Positions 51,698 through 61,315 are shown, counted from the first letter of the stretch. The stretch: 64,000 bases of DNA from Candidatus Nitrosopumilus sp. (GCA_025699075.1 JAILWG010000001.1:1-64000); one strand, 5' to 3'. Numbers and translations are program-made. Notes: a model not told the origin generated them from the sequence alone.

Positions 51698-54600
51698 TTG
51701 GTTCACGTCAAAAAAGTTGAGATCTTTGGTTTCAAATCATTTGGATTTAAAAATACGACTGTACAGTTTGAACCTGGATTAGTTTCTATTTCTGGGCCAA
51801 ACGGTTCTGGAAAAAGTAACATCCTAGATGCCATCATTTTTGCAATGGGTGAAAACAAACCCAAAGTTATGCGAGTTGATAAATTACGATCATTAATTCA
51901 TGACATTGAAGGAAATAGACGCGGACCTAAACTAGCTCGTACCAGTGTTCACTTTGATAACACTGATAGAAAAATTCCTGTAGATTCTGATGTTGTAGAA
52001 ATCACAAGAGAGATGGATGGTAATGGTGAAAATACATACTATCTTAACAAAAAGAAAACTAACAGAAGTCATATTCTAGATTTACTTGATATGGCAAATG
52101 CTGGTTTGGGGCAGTTAAATGCAGTTCAACAGGGAACTGTAACTAGAATCTCTGAATTTACATCTGAAGAGAAAAGAAAAACTATTGAGGATTTAATTGG
52201 CCTATCATACTTTGATGATAAAAAAATTGAATCTGTAAAACAACTGGATGAGGCAGACCGAAGGTTAGAAATCGCACTGGCAAAAATGGGTGAAATCAAA
52301 AAAAGAATTGATGAACTTGAAGAAGAAAGGAACCAAAAATTACGCCATGATATCTTAGAAAGAGAACTGAATCGATACAAGGCAATTGATGCTGCCAATA
52401 AAATGAAAGACATTTCTGGTAAAAAAGCCTCCAAAGAGACTATTTTGCACACTTTGACTGCGGAAGTCACAAAATTTGAAGAAGAAAGGACTCTTTTAAG
52501 AACAGAAATTGAAGCCCTTGAAACTGAAAAATCAAAATTAATGGGTGAGGCCAATGCATACACTCAAACAAAATCTGCACTGGATACTGAAATTGCCACT
52601 GCTATGGAGCAATATGAGATTGATAACAGTGCTATATCAGCATCCCGAAAAAGAATTGAAAGAATTACTGCAAGAATCCCTGAACTCAAAATGGAATTGG
52701 AATCTATTGATAATGCTAGAAATGATATAGACATTCAAATTCAAAAAATAAAAGAATCTATTCAAGAAACAAATGAAAAGAAAAACAATATCGGTAAAGA
52801 ACTAGAAATCGTAGATTCACAAAGACAAAAAGTTTTGTCAGAACAATCTAAAGCTGCTGCAAAAAAATCTGAAATTGATGAGAAAATTAAAACACTTAAT
52901 GCACAACTAAATGATGCAAAATTAAAATTATCTAAAGCACAGCATGAAAAAGAACAATCTCAAAAAATAATTGAAACAAATTCTTTCAAACTTTCTGATA
53001 TGAACTCAGGACTTGAAGATCTAAGCAAAGCAAAGTCTCAACTAGAATCTTTGATGGGAAACAATAATGCTACTATTTCTGAATTAAAATCTAGAATTAA
53101 AAAATATCAAACAAAAAAATCTCGCATTCTTGAAGACATGGATGAGTGGGCCCAAATTATTGAAAAATCAGATCAACAAGCAACACGTTATGAATCAAAA
53201 ATAAAAACTGTGAAAGGATTCATGCATGAAGATTACACTGTTGCAAAATTAAAAGAAGATGCAGAAAGTCTTGGCATTGAAGGTTTGGTTTATGAAATGA
53301 TTTCTTGGGATAAAAAATATGAGCGTTCTGTTTTAGCAGTAAGCTCGGATTGGATTAAAGCAATTGTTGTTAAAGACTTTGCAACCTTGCTTGGAATTGC
53401 CGAAGTTGCAAGAAATAGAAAACTTCCTAAACTAAAAATCATTCCACTTGATGCTATTCCAAAATTCCAACTAACTCTTCCAAAAGAGCCTGGTGTTTTG
53501 GGTGTGTTATCTGATCATGTAAAGTGTAATCCTGAATATTCTGCGCTCAAAACTTTCTTGTTTGGCAATGTTGTGCTTACTGAGACTCGTGAATCTGCCT
53601 ATAATCTCTCTCAATCCGGCTACAAGGCTGTAACTATTGATGGTGAGTTCTTTGAAGCTAAAGGAGGCACTGTTGTGATTGATAATGATTCTAAAATCTC
53701 TAAGCTAACAAAATTGATTTCTCTTAGTAGTGATATTGATGGTCTATTCCAATCTATTAGTTTGGTCAAAAAGGTGATGTTGAATCGAAAACAAGAAATC
53801 AAAAAATTGGATAATGCAATTCAGTTAAACACTGATAGGCTTTCATTATCTGAAAAATCTTTGTTATCTGCAACTGAAAATTACTCTAATTTGAAATCTA
53901 GAATGACATCTACCCTTAACATGAAAGAACAACTCGTTAAAAGAATTTCTGATTTGACTGCACGAAATAATATTCTTGAATCTGAAGTGAGTACAAATGA
54001 ATCCCATATTGAATCTCTAAATGATAGAATTTCAATTGTTGAACAAAACTATGCAAGCGGAGAGCAATCTAGAATTGCAAGTGAATTAAACAGAATTAAT
54101 CTCAGAAAAACTGAGATTGAAAAATTACATACTTCTATCATGAATGAGTTTCGTGATAAATCTGACCAACTTACAACTATGGAAACTCAAGATAACCGCG
54201 AAAAATCTCAATCTAATCGTCTTCATGATGAAGAACACTCCTTAAATGCAGAACGAGAAGAATTAGAAACAAAGATTCGGGAACTTGAAACTCAAAAAGA
54301 ATCAAAAAACGAAGTTCTTGTCAAACTAAGGGAAAAAGAACAAGATCTAATTTCTACTTCTGGTTCTTCTATTGGTAAACTAAAAGAATATGATGATAAA
54401 TTAAAAATCTTATCTGAAAAAGATAAAGAGCTGACAAAACAAATCAACACTATTGAAAGACAATCTGATTCATTGAATCGTGATTTGCATGATTTGATTG
54501 AAAAAGAGACAAAACTGCAACAACTACTGTCTGCATATGGATTTGACAAGAATATGGAAACCTTTGATGTGGACTCTATAGTCCAGGGATTAACTACCGA

Positions 54601-55222
54601 ATTGGCTTCCCTTAACGCACTAAATGCAAAAGCGCCTGAGACATACCTTGAAGTTTCTTATGGATACCGTTCAATGTCTACTAGAAAGAATTCTCTTGAA
54701 GCAGAAAGAAACTCTATTGTAAAATTCATTGAAGATATTGAGAAAGATAAAAGACAAACTTTCTTAGATGCATTTGATAAAGTCGATAAAGAAATTCGTC
54801 TAATTTTTAATAAAATGACTGAAGGAAATGCTTGGCTAGAATTACAAAATGAAGATGACATATTTAATTCTGGAATCTCTTATCTGATACAATTTCCAAA
54901 CAAACCAAAAAGAGAATCCACTTCCATTAGTGGTGGTGAAAAAACATTAGCTGCAATTGTATTTGTTCTTGCTTTACAAAAACTAAAACCATCTCCATTT
55001 TACTTGTTTGATGAAGTTGATGCACATCTTGATGCCCCTAACTCTGAAAGACTGGCAAAAATTTTAGAAGAAAGATCCAAAGAAAGTCAATTTATCATGG
55101 TTTCTTTAAAAGACTCTGTTATACAAAAGGCAAAACTGATTTACGGTGTATTTCCAAAAAATGGTGTATCCAATGTTGTTACATACAAAGACAAACGTAT
55201 TCCTTCTATGAAGACAACCTAG
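51698..55222 (+). CDS. smc: Chromosome segregation protein SMC
   Basis: An 1174-residue condensin ATPase starting at TTG. Walker A is ISGPNGSGKSNILDAIIFAM (about 31-50). A first coiled coil runs to about 500, followed by a hinge (about 510-650: VKGFMHEDYTVAKLKEDAES ... LTETRESAYNLSQSG) and a second coiled coil to about 1010. The C-terminal head has the signature STSISGGEKTLAAIVFV and Walker B FYLFDEVDAHLD. It organises and segregates the chromosome. ScpA/ScpB are not adjacent. Its stop overlaps that of the convergent ABC gene by CTAG. Confidence 0.97.
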   Translation: MVHVKKVEIFGFKSFGFKNTTVQFEPGLVSISGPNGSGKSNILDAIIFAMGENKPKVMRVDKLRSLIHDIEGNRRGPKLARTSVHFDNTDRKIPVDSDVVEITREMDGNGENTYYLNKKKTNRSHILDLLDMANAGLGQLNAVQQGTVTRISEFTSEEKRKTIEDLIGLSYFDDKKIESVKQLDEADRRLEIALAKMGEIKKRIDELEEERNQKLRHDILERELNRYKAIDAANKMKDISGKKASKETILHTLTAEVTKFEEERTLLRTEIEALETEKSKLMGEANAYTQTKSALDTEIATAMEQYEIDNSAISASRKRIERITARIPELKMELESIDNARNDIDIQIQKIKESIQETNEKKNNIGKELEIVDSQRQKVLSEQSKAAAKKSEIDEKIKTLNAQLNDAKLKLSKAQHEKEQSQKIIETNSFKLSDMNSGLEDLSKAKSQLESLMGNNNATISELKSRIKKYQTKKSRILEDMDEWAQIIEKSDQQATRYESKIKTVKGFMHEDYTVAKLKEDAESLGIEGLVYEMISWDKKYERSVLAVSSDWIKAIVVKDFATLLGIAEVARNRKLPKLKIIPLDAIPKFQLTLPKEPGVLGVLSDHVKCNPEYSALKTFLFGNVVLTETRESAYNLSQSGYKAVTIDGEFFEAKGGTVVIDNDSKISKLTKLISLSSDIDGLFQSISLVKKVMLNRKQEIKKLDNAIQLNTDRLSLSEKSLLSATENYSNLKSRMTSTLNMKEQLVKRISDLTARNNILESEVSTNESHIESLNDRISIVEQNYASGEQSRIASELNRINLRKTEIEKLHTSIMNEFRDKSDQLTTMETQDNREKSQSNRLHDEEHSLNAEREELETKIRELETQKESKNEVLVKLREKEQDLISTSGSSIGKLKEYDDKLKILSEKDKELTKQINTIERQSDSLNRDLHDLIEKETKLQQLLSAYGFDKNMETFDVDSIVQGLTTELASLNALNAKAPETYLEVSYGYRSMSTRKNSLEAERNSIVKFIEDIEKDKRQTFLDAFDKVDKEIRLIFNKMTEGNAWLELQNEDDIFNSGISYLIQFPNKPKRESTSISGGEKTLAAIVFVLALQKLKPSPFYLFDEVDAHLDAPNSERLAKILEERSKESQFIMVSLKDSVIQKAKLIYGVFPKNGVSNVVTYKDKRIPSMKTT

Positions 55223-56184
55223 TCTAGTTTAACAAAACACGCCGAATAATGTCCTTCACTTGTCATTTTTAGTTCTGGTTCTTTGATGCATTTGTCAATG
55301 ACGTAAGGGCATCTTGCTCTGAATTTACATCCTTGATTCATGTCTACTTCTTTTGGTTCATTTATTCTGATTTTCCTTTCTTTGTGGAGATTATTTGGAT
55401 CTGGCTCTGAAATCGCATCAATTAATGCCTGTGTGTATGGATGTCTGGGTTTGACTAGCACTTGATCAATTGGTCCAATCTCTACAATTTTGCCCATATA
55501 CAAAATACCTATTCTTTGACCAAAATACCTGGCAGTCGCTAAATCATGTGTGATATAGATAAATGAAATATTGTATTTCTTCTGTAATTCTTGCATTAAT
55601 TCAAGCATCTCTGCTCTTATGGAAACATCTAGCATGGACACTGGTTCATCTGCAAGAATGATCTTTGGTTTTAGGGCAAGTGCCCGTGCCAATACTACTC
55701 TTTGTCTTTGTCCTCCTGATAGCATGTGTGGGTATCTTTTGACTATGTCTTCTGCTGGTTCAAGTTTTACTTCTTGTAATACTTCTATGACTCTTTTACT
55801 TCTGTCTTCTTTGTCACCTATTTTGTGTATTTCAAGTGGCTCTGAAACAATGTCTCCGATTTTCATTCTAGGGTTAATGGAATCATATGGATCTTGGTGA
55901 ATCATTTGACAATTCATTCTAATTTTTGTCAGATTTTCTTTTTTATTGTCAATTTCTTGTTCTTCAAAAAATATTTTTCCAGAATCTGATTCGATTGATT
56001 TTAGAATCAACTTTGCAATTGTAGATTTTCCAGACCCTGATTCTCCTGCTAAAACAAAAACTTCTCCTTTTTTTACTGAAAATGATACATCATCAGCTGC
56101 TTTTACTGTGGTTGTTTTTCCTCCGAACATACCTTTTTTTGTAAAATATTTTTTCAAATGTTCTACTTTTAGTATGTCGCTCAT
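55219..56184 (-). CDS. Oligopeptide/dipeptide ABC transporter ATP-binding protein (OppF/DppF-like)
   Basis: A 321-residue ATPase. Walker A is LAGESGSGKSTIAKLILKSI, the Q-loop region is MIHQDPYDSINPRM, the signature MLSGGQRQRVVLARAL and Walker B IILADEPVSMLD. The C-terminal oligopeptide-transport extension carries the C-x-F-R-x-R-C-P motif (GCKFRARCPYVIDKC). This marks the OppF/DppF class, which couples ATP hydrolysis to uptake of peptides or nickel. No permease or OppD neighbour is present; the binding protein at 20879-23347 may belong to the same system. Confidence 0.93.
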   Translation of the reverse strand: MSDILKVEHLKKYFTKKGMFGGKTTTVKAADDVSFSVKKGEVFVLAGESGSGKSTIAKLILKSIESDSGKIFFEEQEIDNKKENLTKIRMNCQMIHQDPYDSINPRMKIGDIVSEPLEIHKIGDKEDRSKRVIEVLQEVKLEPAEDIVKRYPHMLSGGQRQRVVLARALALKPKIILADEPVSMLDVSIRAEMLELMQELQKKYNISFIYITHDLATARYFGQRIGILYMGKIVEIGPIDQVLVKPRHPYTQALIDAISEPDPNNLHKERKIRINEPKEVDMNQGCKFRARCPYVIDKCIKEPELKMTSEGHYSACFVKLD

Positions 56185-56250
56185 TAGTTATTGTTGAATT
56201 AAGAAGTATATCAAGAAATGTATCTCATGCACAAAATTCAGGATAAAACA

Positions 56251-56260
56251 TTTATGTTAA
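56251..56260 (+). promoter_or_regulatory. TATA-like box of egtD
   Basis: TTTATGTTAA is centred about 25 bp upstream of the TTG start at 56280. This spacing fits a leaderless egtD transcript and supports the TTG start over later codons. Confidence 0.5.
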
Positions 56261-56279
56261 ATAAAGACCATTTTAATAC

Positions 56280-57302
56280 TTGAACGAAACAATTCAAAAA
56301 AATCTAAATTATAAAAAGTATGTTGTTGATTCAAAACTTCAATACTTTAAACCTCATGCTAGTAAAATTGAAAAAACATTTGCCGAAGAAATCTCTTCTA
56401 GTCTGAATAACGATTCTAAATTTATTACGCCCAAATTTTTTTACGATAAAAAAGGCTCTGATCTATTTGAAAAAATATGTACTCTTCCTGAATATTATCC
56501 AACAAGAACTGAAATTGAAATTTTAAAGAATTTACAGGCTGATTTGCCTTCTTTCATTGATGAATCTTTTAGATTAGTTGAGCTTGGAAGTGGGGCTTCC
56601 GTGAAAACGAGGCTGATTCTCGATGTTTTTACAAAAATACAGCAATCTACCGAATACTTTCCAATAGATATATCTGAAATTTTGACCGAAAGTTCTGAAC
56701 AACTACTTCGTGATTATGATAGCCTTCACATTACTGGAATTATCGATACCTATGAGGGTGGATTAGAATTTCTTAAAAATTATGATGAGAAAAAAAATCT
56801 GATACTGTTTTTAGGTTCTAGTTTTGGTAATTTTTCCCCTGTTGATGGAAAAAACTTTTTGCAAAAAATAAATTCTACTATGAAGTCTGATGATCTGTTT
56901 TTAATTGGATTGGATTTGGTAAAGGATTCAAAAGTTTTAGAATCTGCATATGATGATTCACAAGGAATTACTGCCCAATTCAATCTGAATGTTCTTTCTA
57001 GAATTAATGATGAACTTGATGCTGACTTTGATTTAAACAATTTTTCACATCACTCAATTTACAATGAAGAAGATCAGAGAATTGAAATGTATTTGAAATC
57101 TCTTGTAAATCAATCTGTCATAATTTCAAAATCTAATTTGTCTTTGAATTTGGAGAAGAATGAATTGATTCATACTGAACATTCCCACAAATATACATTG
57201 GATCAAATTCGTACCCTTCTAACAAGCACTGGATTTAAAATTAATCATATTTGGTTAGATGATAATTCCTTCTTTTCACTAACTTTGGCCTCGAAAAACT
57301 AA
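56280..57302 (+). CDS. egtD: L-histidine N-alpha-methyltransferase (EgtD)
   Basis: A 340-residue member of the EgtD family (formerly DUF2260): TPKFFYDKKGSDLFEKICTL and PEYYPTRTEIEILKN at the start, the SAM site LVELGSGASVKTRLILDVF, and LILFLGSSFGNFSPVDGKNF. It trimethylates histidine to hercynine, the first step of ergothioneine synthesis. It starts at TTG. Its stop overlaps that of the convergent egtB gene by four bases, giving a tail-to-tail pair. Length matches known EgtD proteins (about 320-350). Confidence 0.94.
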   Translation: MNETIQKNLNYKKYVVDSKLQYFKPHASKIEKTFAEEISSSLNNDSKFITPKFFYDKKGSDLFEKICTLPEYYPTRTEIEILKNLQADLPSFIDESFRLVELGSGASVKTRLILDVFTKIQQSTEYFPIDISEILTESSEQLLRDYDSLHITGIIDTYEGGLEFLKNYDEKKNLILFLGSSFGNFSPVDGKNFLQKINSTMKSDDLFLIGLDLVKDSKVLESAYDDSQGITAQFNLNVLSRINDELDADFDLNNFSHHSIYNEEDQRIEMYLKSLVNQSVIISKSNLSLNLEKNELIHTEHSHKYTLDQIRTLLTSTGFKINHIWLDDNSFFSLTLASKN

Positions 57303-58609
57303 ATGTCTTCAGCACATCTGAACCCTGAAAACAACCAACGTTCATCCAATCTGAAAAAATTTCTATAACTACCTCTAATTGACATTTTTGGAGTCCCAAA
57401 AGAACCCCCTCTCAAAACTTTTTGATTTGTAAACCACTTGTCGTTGTATTCGTCAAAACCTGTTTTGAATCCAGGATATCCTGTGAATTCAGATGATGTC
57501 CATTCCCATACGTCTCCTATCATTTGTTGACATCCTGAATGACTAACTCCTTCTGGGTATGAACCTATTTCTGAACAACTCCAGTGATAAGATTCAAGTA
57601 AATTGCATTTATCTGGTGTTGGATTTTCATTGCCCCATGGGAAAGTTGTCTTTTCTTGTTTTTCTTCATTCCAACACGCTGCTTTTTCCCACTCTGCTTC
57701 TGTTGGAAGTCTTTTGCCTGCCCACTTACAATATGCATCTGCTTCATAATAGCTTACATGGCAAACCGGCTCTTTTGGATTAATTTTTCTAATCCCTAAA
57801 AAGTCTCTAACATGCCACACATCGTTGATTTTTTCCCAATACATTGGAGCAGTCCATTTGTTTGCTTTGACTTTCTCCCATCCGTCTGATAACCAATACT
57901 TGTACGTCTCATATCCTCCATCTTCTATGAACTGTAAATATTGTTGATTTGTAATTGGAAATGTGTCTATTTTGTAATCGTTGAGGTAAACTTTGTGTTC
58001 TGGCAATTCTATATCGTAACAAAATCCTTCTCCGTTATTGCCCATTGTGTATATTCCCCCTTTCATTTGAACCTGTTTTGATTCAATGTTTTTTGCTTTT
58101 GGTATTTCGTTTTTCTTTACTGGCCTATATTGCTCTGCAAGTAAATGTTGTAAATCATACACTAGTAGCTCTTGATGTTGACATTCGTGATGGAATCCCA
58201 TAATCATCAATTTGGCTGTGTCTTCATTCAATGTTTGAGATTCAATAAATTTCTCTACTCTTTGATTAATTGTGTTAAAGTACTGAAATATTTGATCTGT
58301 AGTTGGTCTTGACACCACTCCTCGTAATCCTTTATCATGAGGTACTCCAAATTGCTGATAATAGGAATTTAGATATTCTGAAAATTCTTTAGAGTAAAAT
58401 TCATAATTTTTATCTATTTTACTCATAATTGCCTCGTAGATCCAACTTACATGGCCCACATGCCATTTTGGAGGACTCATAAAAAATGCTGTCTGAACAA
58501 CAAAATCGTCTTTTTCTAAAGTCTTTACAAGTTCTAATGTCCTACTTCTTGTTTCTCTGAATTGGTTAAGTAATGAATTTCCTGAATCTAGCTCTGGATT
58601 TGATGTCAT
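57299..58609 (-). CDS. egtB: Hercynine oxygenase (EgtB)
   Basis: A 436-residue protein with an N-terminal DinB-like helical domain holding the iron ligands H141-x3-H145-x-E147 (in MGFHHECQHQELL), preceded by WHVGHVSW at 49-56. A C-terminal formylglycine-generating-enzyme-type domain runs from about 180 to the end (VSYYEADAYCKWAGKRLPTE, GDVWEWTSSEF, LRGGSFGTPKMSIRGSYRNF). It joins hercynine to a thiol donor and oxygen, forming the C-S bond of ergothioneine. The final C-S lyase (EgtE) is not in the window. Confidence 0.93.
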   Translation of the reverse strand: MTSNPELDSGNSLLNQFRETRSRTLELVKTLEKDDFVVQTAFFMSPPKWHVGHVSWIYEAIMSKIDKNYEFYSKEFSEYLNSYYQQFGVPHDKGLRGVVSRPTTDQIFQYFNTINQRVEKFIESQTLNEDTAKLMIMGFHHECQHQELLVYDLQHLLAEQYRPVKKNEIPKAKNIESKQVQMKGGIYTMGNNGEGFCYDIELPEHKVYLNDYKIDTFPITNQQYLQFIEDGGYETYKYWLSDGWEKVKANKWTAPMYWEKINDVWHVRDFLGIRKINPKEPVCHVSYYEADAYCKWAGKRLPTEAEWEKAACWNEEKQEKTTFPWGNENPTPDKCNLLESYHWSCSEIGSYPEGVSHSGCQQMIGDVWEWTSSEFTGYPGFKTGFDEYNDKWFTNQKVLRGGSFGTPKMSIRGSYRNFFRLDERWLFSGFRCAEDI

Positions 58610-58653
58610 TATTAAAAAATAATTTTTTCTATTATTATATTTGTGGGTTTTTT

Positions 58654-60096
58654 CTAATACCCTCTTGCAAAAATTGGTACTGATACACTTTGTTCATGAC
58701 AATAGATGCATTTTTGGTTTGTATTTTCACTGTTAAATGGAATGACTCTAATTTCTGCACCTGTTTCCTCTTTGATTTTATCTTCACATTCTTTTTTCCC
58801 ACACCATGGAGAATTAAAAAAACCACCTTTTTCAATTTTTGATTTGAAATCTGCATACTCTGAAATGTCCATTGTGTTGTTTGCGGCTTCTTCTTTTGCT
58901 TTTTTTAACATCTCCACCTGGATTTCTTCTAAAATTACTGATACTTTTCCGATTTCTGTAAAATTCAAATTTATTTTTTCTAGATTGTATCTTTTTGCTA
59001 CAACTATACTTTGTTTTTCTATATCTTTTGGCCCTATCTCAATTCTTAATGGTACTCCCTTCATTTCCCAATCATTGAATTTGTATCCTGGGGATAGTCC
59101 TTCTCTATCATCTACATGTACTCTGATTTCTTTAGATTCTAATTCATTTTTAATTTCTTCTACTTTTGGTAATACCGTTTCTTTTCCTTCATCATTTCTG
59201 TAAATTGGTACAATTACTACTTGCATTGGGGCTACTTTTGGTGGCAAAACCAAACCTTTGTCATCTCCATGTGCCATGATCATTGCACCAATTAGTCTCC
59301 AAGAAACTCCCCATGATGTTTGCCATGCAAAGTGTTCTACATTATCCCTGTCTGCAAATTTTACTTCGAATGGTTTTGAAAAATTCTGTCCCAAAAAATG
59401 AGATGTTCCCATCTGAAGTGCCTTTCCATCAGGCATTATTGATTCCATAGTTGTTGTATATACTGCTCCGACAAACTTTTCTTTTTCACTTTTTTTACCC
59501 GTTGTTACAGGAATTGCTAATTCTTCTTCTACTGTATTTTTGTAAATATCAAGTATTTTCATTACTTCCTTTTCTGCTTCTTCTTTTGTAGCGTGCACAG
59601 TGTGTCCTTCTTGCCACAAAAATTCTGAAGTTCTAAGAAAGGGCTTTGTTGCCTTGATCTCTGCTCTTAGGGCCGTATTCCAAAAATTAATTTTTAATGG
59701 CAAATCCCTCCAACTTTGAATCCATTTTGAATATAGTGTATATGCTAATGTTTCAGATGTTGGTCTTAGTGCAAGTCTGTCTCCAACTTCATTTGTTCCC
59801 GAATGTGTTACCCAGAATACTTCGGGGTTGAATCCGGCAAAGTGTTTTTGTTCTTTCCCTAACAGTGATTCTGGAATCAATATTGGCAAAAATCCATTTC
59901 TGATGCCGTTTCTTGAAAATTTCTTATCAAATGTACTTCTCAAAGATTCCCAAATAGAATATCCATCAGGTCTAAGAACAATCAATCCCTTGACTGGTGC
60001 ATAGTCTGCAAGTTTGGCTTTTAGTACTACTTGAGTATACCACTCACTAAAATCATCTTTTTTAGAAACTGTAATTCCTACGTCTTCTTTACCCAA
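58654..60096 (-). CDS. proS: Prolyl-tRNA synthetase, archaeal/eukaryotic type
   Basis: A 480-residue class II synthetase without the bacterial insertion. Motif 2 falls around KPFLRTSEFLWQEGHTVHAT, and motif 3 around SWRLIGAMIMAHGDDKGLVL. An anticodon-binding domain spans about 285-385. The C-terminal zinc domain has WCGKKECEDKIKE and KCIYCHEQSV with four Cys, and the chain ends in Tyr, as in archaeal ProRS. It charges tRNA-Pro; a tRNA-Pro(UGG) gene lies at 16473-16549. A zinc-protein gene lies upstream at 53 bp. Confidence 0.97.
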   Translation of the reverse strand: MGKEDVGITVSKKDDFSEWYTQVVLKAKLADYAPVKGLIVLRPDGYSIWESLRSTFDKKFSRNGIRNGFLPILIPESLLGKEQKHFAGFNPEVFWVTHSGTNEVGDRLALRPTSETLAYTLYSKWIQSWRDLPLKINFWNTALRAEIKATKPFLRTSEFLWQEGHTVHATKEEAEKEVMKILDIYKNTVEEELAIPVTTGKKSEKEKFVGAVYTTTMESIMPDGKALQMGTSHFLGQNFSKPFEVKFADRDNVEHFAWQTSWGVSWRLIGAMIMAHGDDKGLVLPPKVAPMQVVIVPIYRNDEGKETVLPKVEEIKNELESKEIRVHVDDREGLSPGYKFNDWEMKGVPLRIEIGPKDIEKQSIVVAKRYNLEKINLNFTEIGKVSVILEEIQVEMLKKAKEEAANNTMDISEYADFKSKIEKGGFFNSPWCGKKECEDKIKEETGAEIRVIPFNSENTNQKCIYCHEQSVSVPIFARGY

Positions 60097-60149
60097 ACTA
60101 AAATCATTGAATTAATTTAACTAATGAGCCTTTCGTGAAACCTTAATTT

Positions 60150-60437
60150 TTACAGCTTGTCCCCTTTACAGAGTACTTTTCCCATTACTCTGCTTTGGAA
60201 ATTTGAACATACAAAACACTGTATGAAATGAATGTCTTCTTTTAAAACTGGACATTCTACAAATTCTTGTTTCATTTTTTTGAGCATTTTTGGACTAACG
60301 CCTTTTAGTTTTAATTTCCCTTTTTCATCCATCATTCCTGACGCTTTCAACTCTTCTTTGACTGGGTCTGGGAGTTTTTGTCTGCCTTCTCTTTCTTTAA
60401 TTTCTACTTCAAATTTGTGTTCTAATTCCTCAGCCAT
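60150..60437 (-). CDS. Small conserved-looking zinc-site protein upstream of proS
   Basis: A 95-residue soluble charged protein, starting MAEELEHKFEVEIKEREGRQ. The helical first two thirds end in KGVSPKMLKKMKQEF. Four Cys follow: C-x13-C-x2-C-x11-C (ECPVLKED, QCFVCSNF, VLCKGD), a likely zinc site. It lies 53 bp upstream of proS on the same strand. The function is unknown. The remaining region up to 60649 has no gene but holds a 15-bp palindrome. Confidence 0.72.
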   Translation of the reverse strand: MAEELEHKFEVEIKEREGRQKLPDPVKEELKASGMMDEKGKLKLKGVSPKMLKKMKQEFVECPVLKEDIHFIQCFVCSNFQSRVMGKVLCKGDKL

Positions 60438-60521
60438 ACTTGTTTCAAAACATTCGGTGATTTATTACTAGCGTTTTTTAGATCCAAAAACAGTTTAAAC
60501 TTTAATACAATGAATCAATTT

Positions 60522-60536
60522 TGATATTAAATATCA
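60522..60536. repeat. 15-bp AT palindrome in a gene-free stretch
   Basis: TGATATT-A-AATATCA is a perfect palindrome with 7-bp arms, located between two divergent genes (60438-60649). It is AT-rich and could be a regulator site. No other feature is seen in this 212-bp gap except TATA-like tracts. Confidence 0.4.
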
Positions 60537-60649
60537 TATATTATTTAAAAGCAATATGAAAAAGTCAACATTGTTGTTAGAATATCTACTTTGATCTGTC
60601 CAAAATCTATTTTTGAAAGTATTTATTCAATAATTCATAACATGTGAAT

Positions 60650-60946
60650 ATGTGTATTTTTGGTTTAGATACCATATGGTGTGTTGGTGCTGCAATTGTT
60701 GTAGGAGTAGGAATTGTTGCAGGGGCAATAATTTACAAAGCAAAAAAAATTGCAGAGCCACATCCTGCAACCACTGAATCATTCAGAGCTGCTGGCGTGG
60801 CTATTTGCACTCGATTGTATACTTCTGGTGCACAATGGGAAACCTGTGTAGGTCAAGTTAATGCTGAGGCTGCTCGAGCATTGGCCAATCAAGAACAATT
60901 TGATACTTCTAATGTGTCAAGTATTCCAACTTCCGAATGGCCTTAG
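60650..60946 (+). CDS. Small single-pass membrane protein
   Basis: A protein of 98 residues from the ATG at 60650 (in-frame GTG at 60644). The N-terminus MCIFGLDTIWCVGAAIVVGV leads into a transmembrane helix (about 11-30). The soluble part (about 35-98) has Cys in VAICTRLYT and WETCVGQVN and is Ala-rich. The ATG is preferred because a TATA-like atttattc (around 60621-60628) lies about 26 bp upstream. It precedes the micro-ORF array. No family is recognised. Confidence 0.65.
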   Translation: MCIFGLDTIWCVGAAIVVGVGIVAGAIIYKAKKIAEPHPATTESFRAAGVAICTRLYTSGAQWETCVGQVNAEAARALANQEQFDTSNVSSIPTSEWP

Positions 60947-61028
60947 TCTTTTAATTTCTCTTTTTTATTTTCTAAACTCATTTGAGAACAGACAATACGC
61001 TTAAGTTTAGAATTCTTTAAGAAAGTTC

Positions 61029-61136
61029 ATGAGTTTTAGAACAAACGTATTTTCAAAAAAAGAACTTGTGATAATAGTAGGAATTTCAGTCATTGCTTCA
61101 TCAATTTTGTATATTTCTTATGTTACTGGAAGGTAG
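61029..61136 (+). CDS. 35-residue membrane micro-protein (array member 1)
   Basis: An ATG ORF starting MSFRTNVFSKKELVIIVGIS. A basic N-terminus is followed by one hydrophobic helix (about 13-32). A TATA-like CTTAAGTT centred at about 61003 lies 26 bp upstream. It looks related to the ORF at 62356-62448 (both K-x-E-x-x-x-I-I ... LY-x-[SY]). The function is unknown. Confidence 0.55.
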   Translation: MSFRTNVFSKKELVIIVGISVIASSILYISYVTGR

Positions 61137-61177
61137 GGTTTCAATACGCTTAATTTGCTAATTATTCTAGAAAATTC

Positions 61178-61315
61178 ATGAATTCTGATGATGAAGCACA
61201 AATGCATATGGTTAAAGAATATGTCCATAATGCCAAGAAATTCTATGATCATTTAGAAAATTGTGAGTCATGTAGAAAAAAGATGGCTGAAATTATGAAA
61301 CACGTTTACAGTTAG
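61178..61315 (+). CDS. 45-residue CxxC micro-protein (array member 2)
   Basis: A soluble, helical, charged ORF starting MNSDDEAQMHMVKEYVHNAK. It has one C-x2-C (ENCESCRKKM) and several His (MHMV, EYVHNA, YDHLE, KHVYS), a plausible metal site. A TATA-like CGCTTAAT lies 26 bp upstream. Its TAG stop is the first part of the next repeat module. Confidence 0.6.
   Translation: MNSDDEAQMHMVKEYVHNAKKFYDHLENCESCRKKMAEIMKHVYS

Noticed and set aside
51517-51720. 67-codon plus-strand ORF between the amidohydrolase and smc
   Set aside because: Its composition is that of AT-rich intergenic DNA, it overlaps the smc start in another frame, and it has no recognisable domain.
20879-56184. Treating the OppF-like ATPase and the family 5 binding protein as one operon
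   Set aside because: They are about 32 kb apart with no permease near either; a shared system is possible but the sequence gives no direct link.
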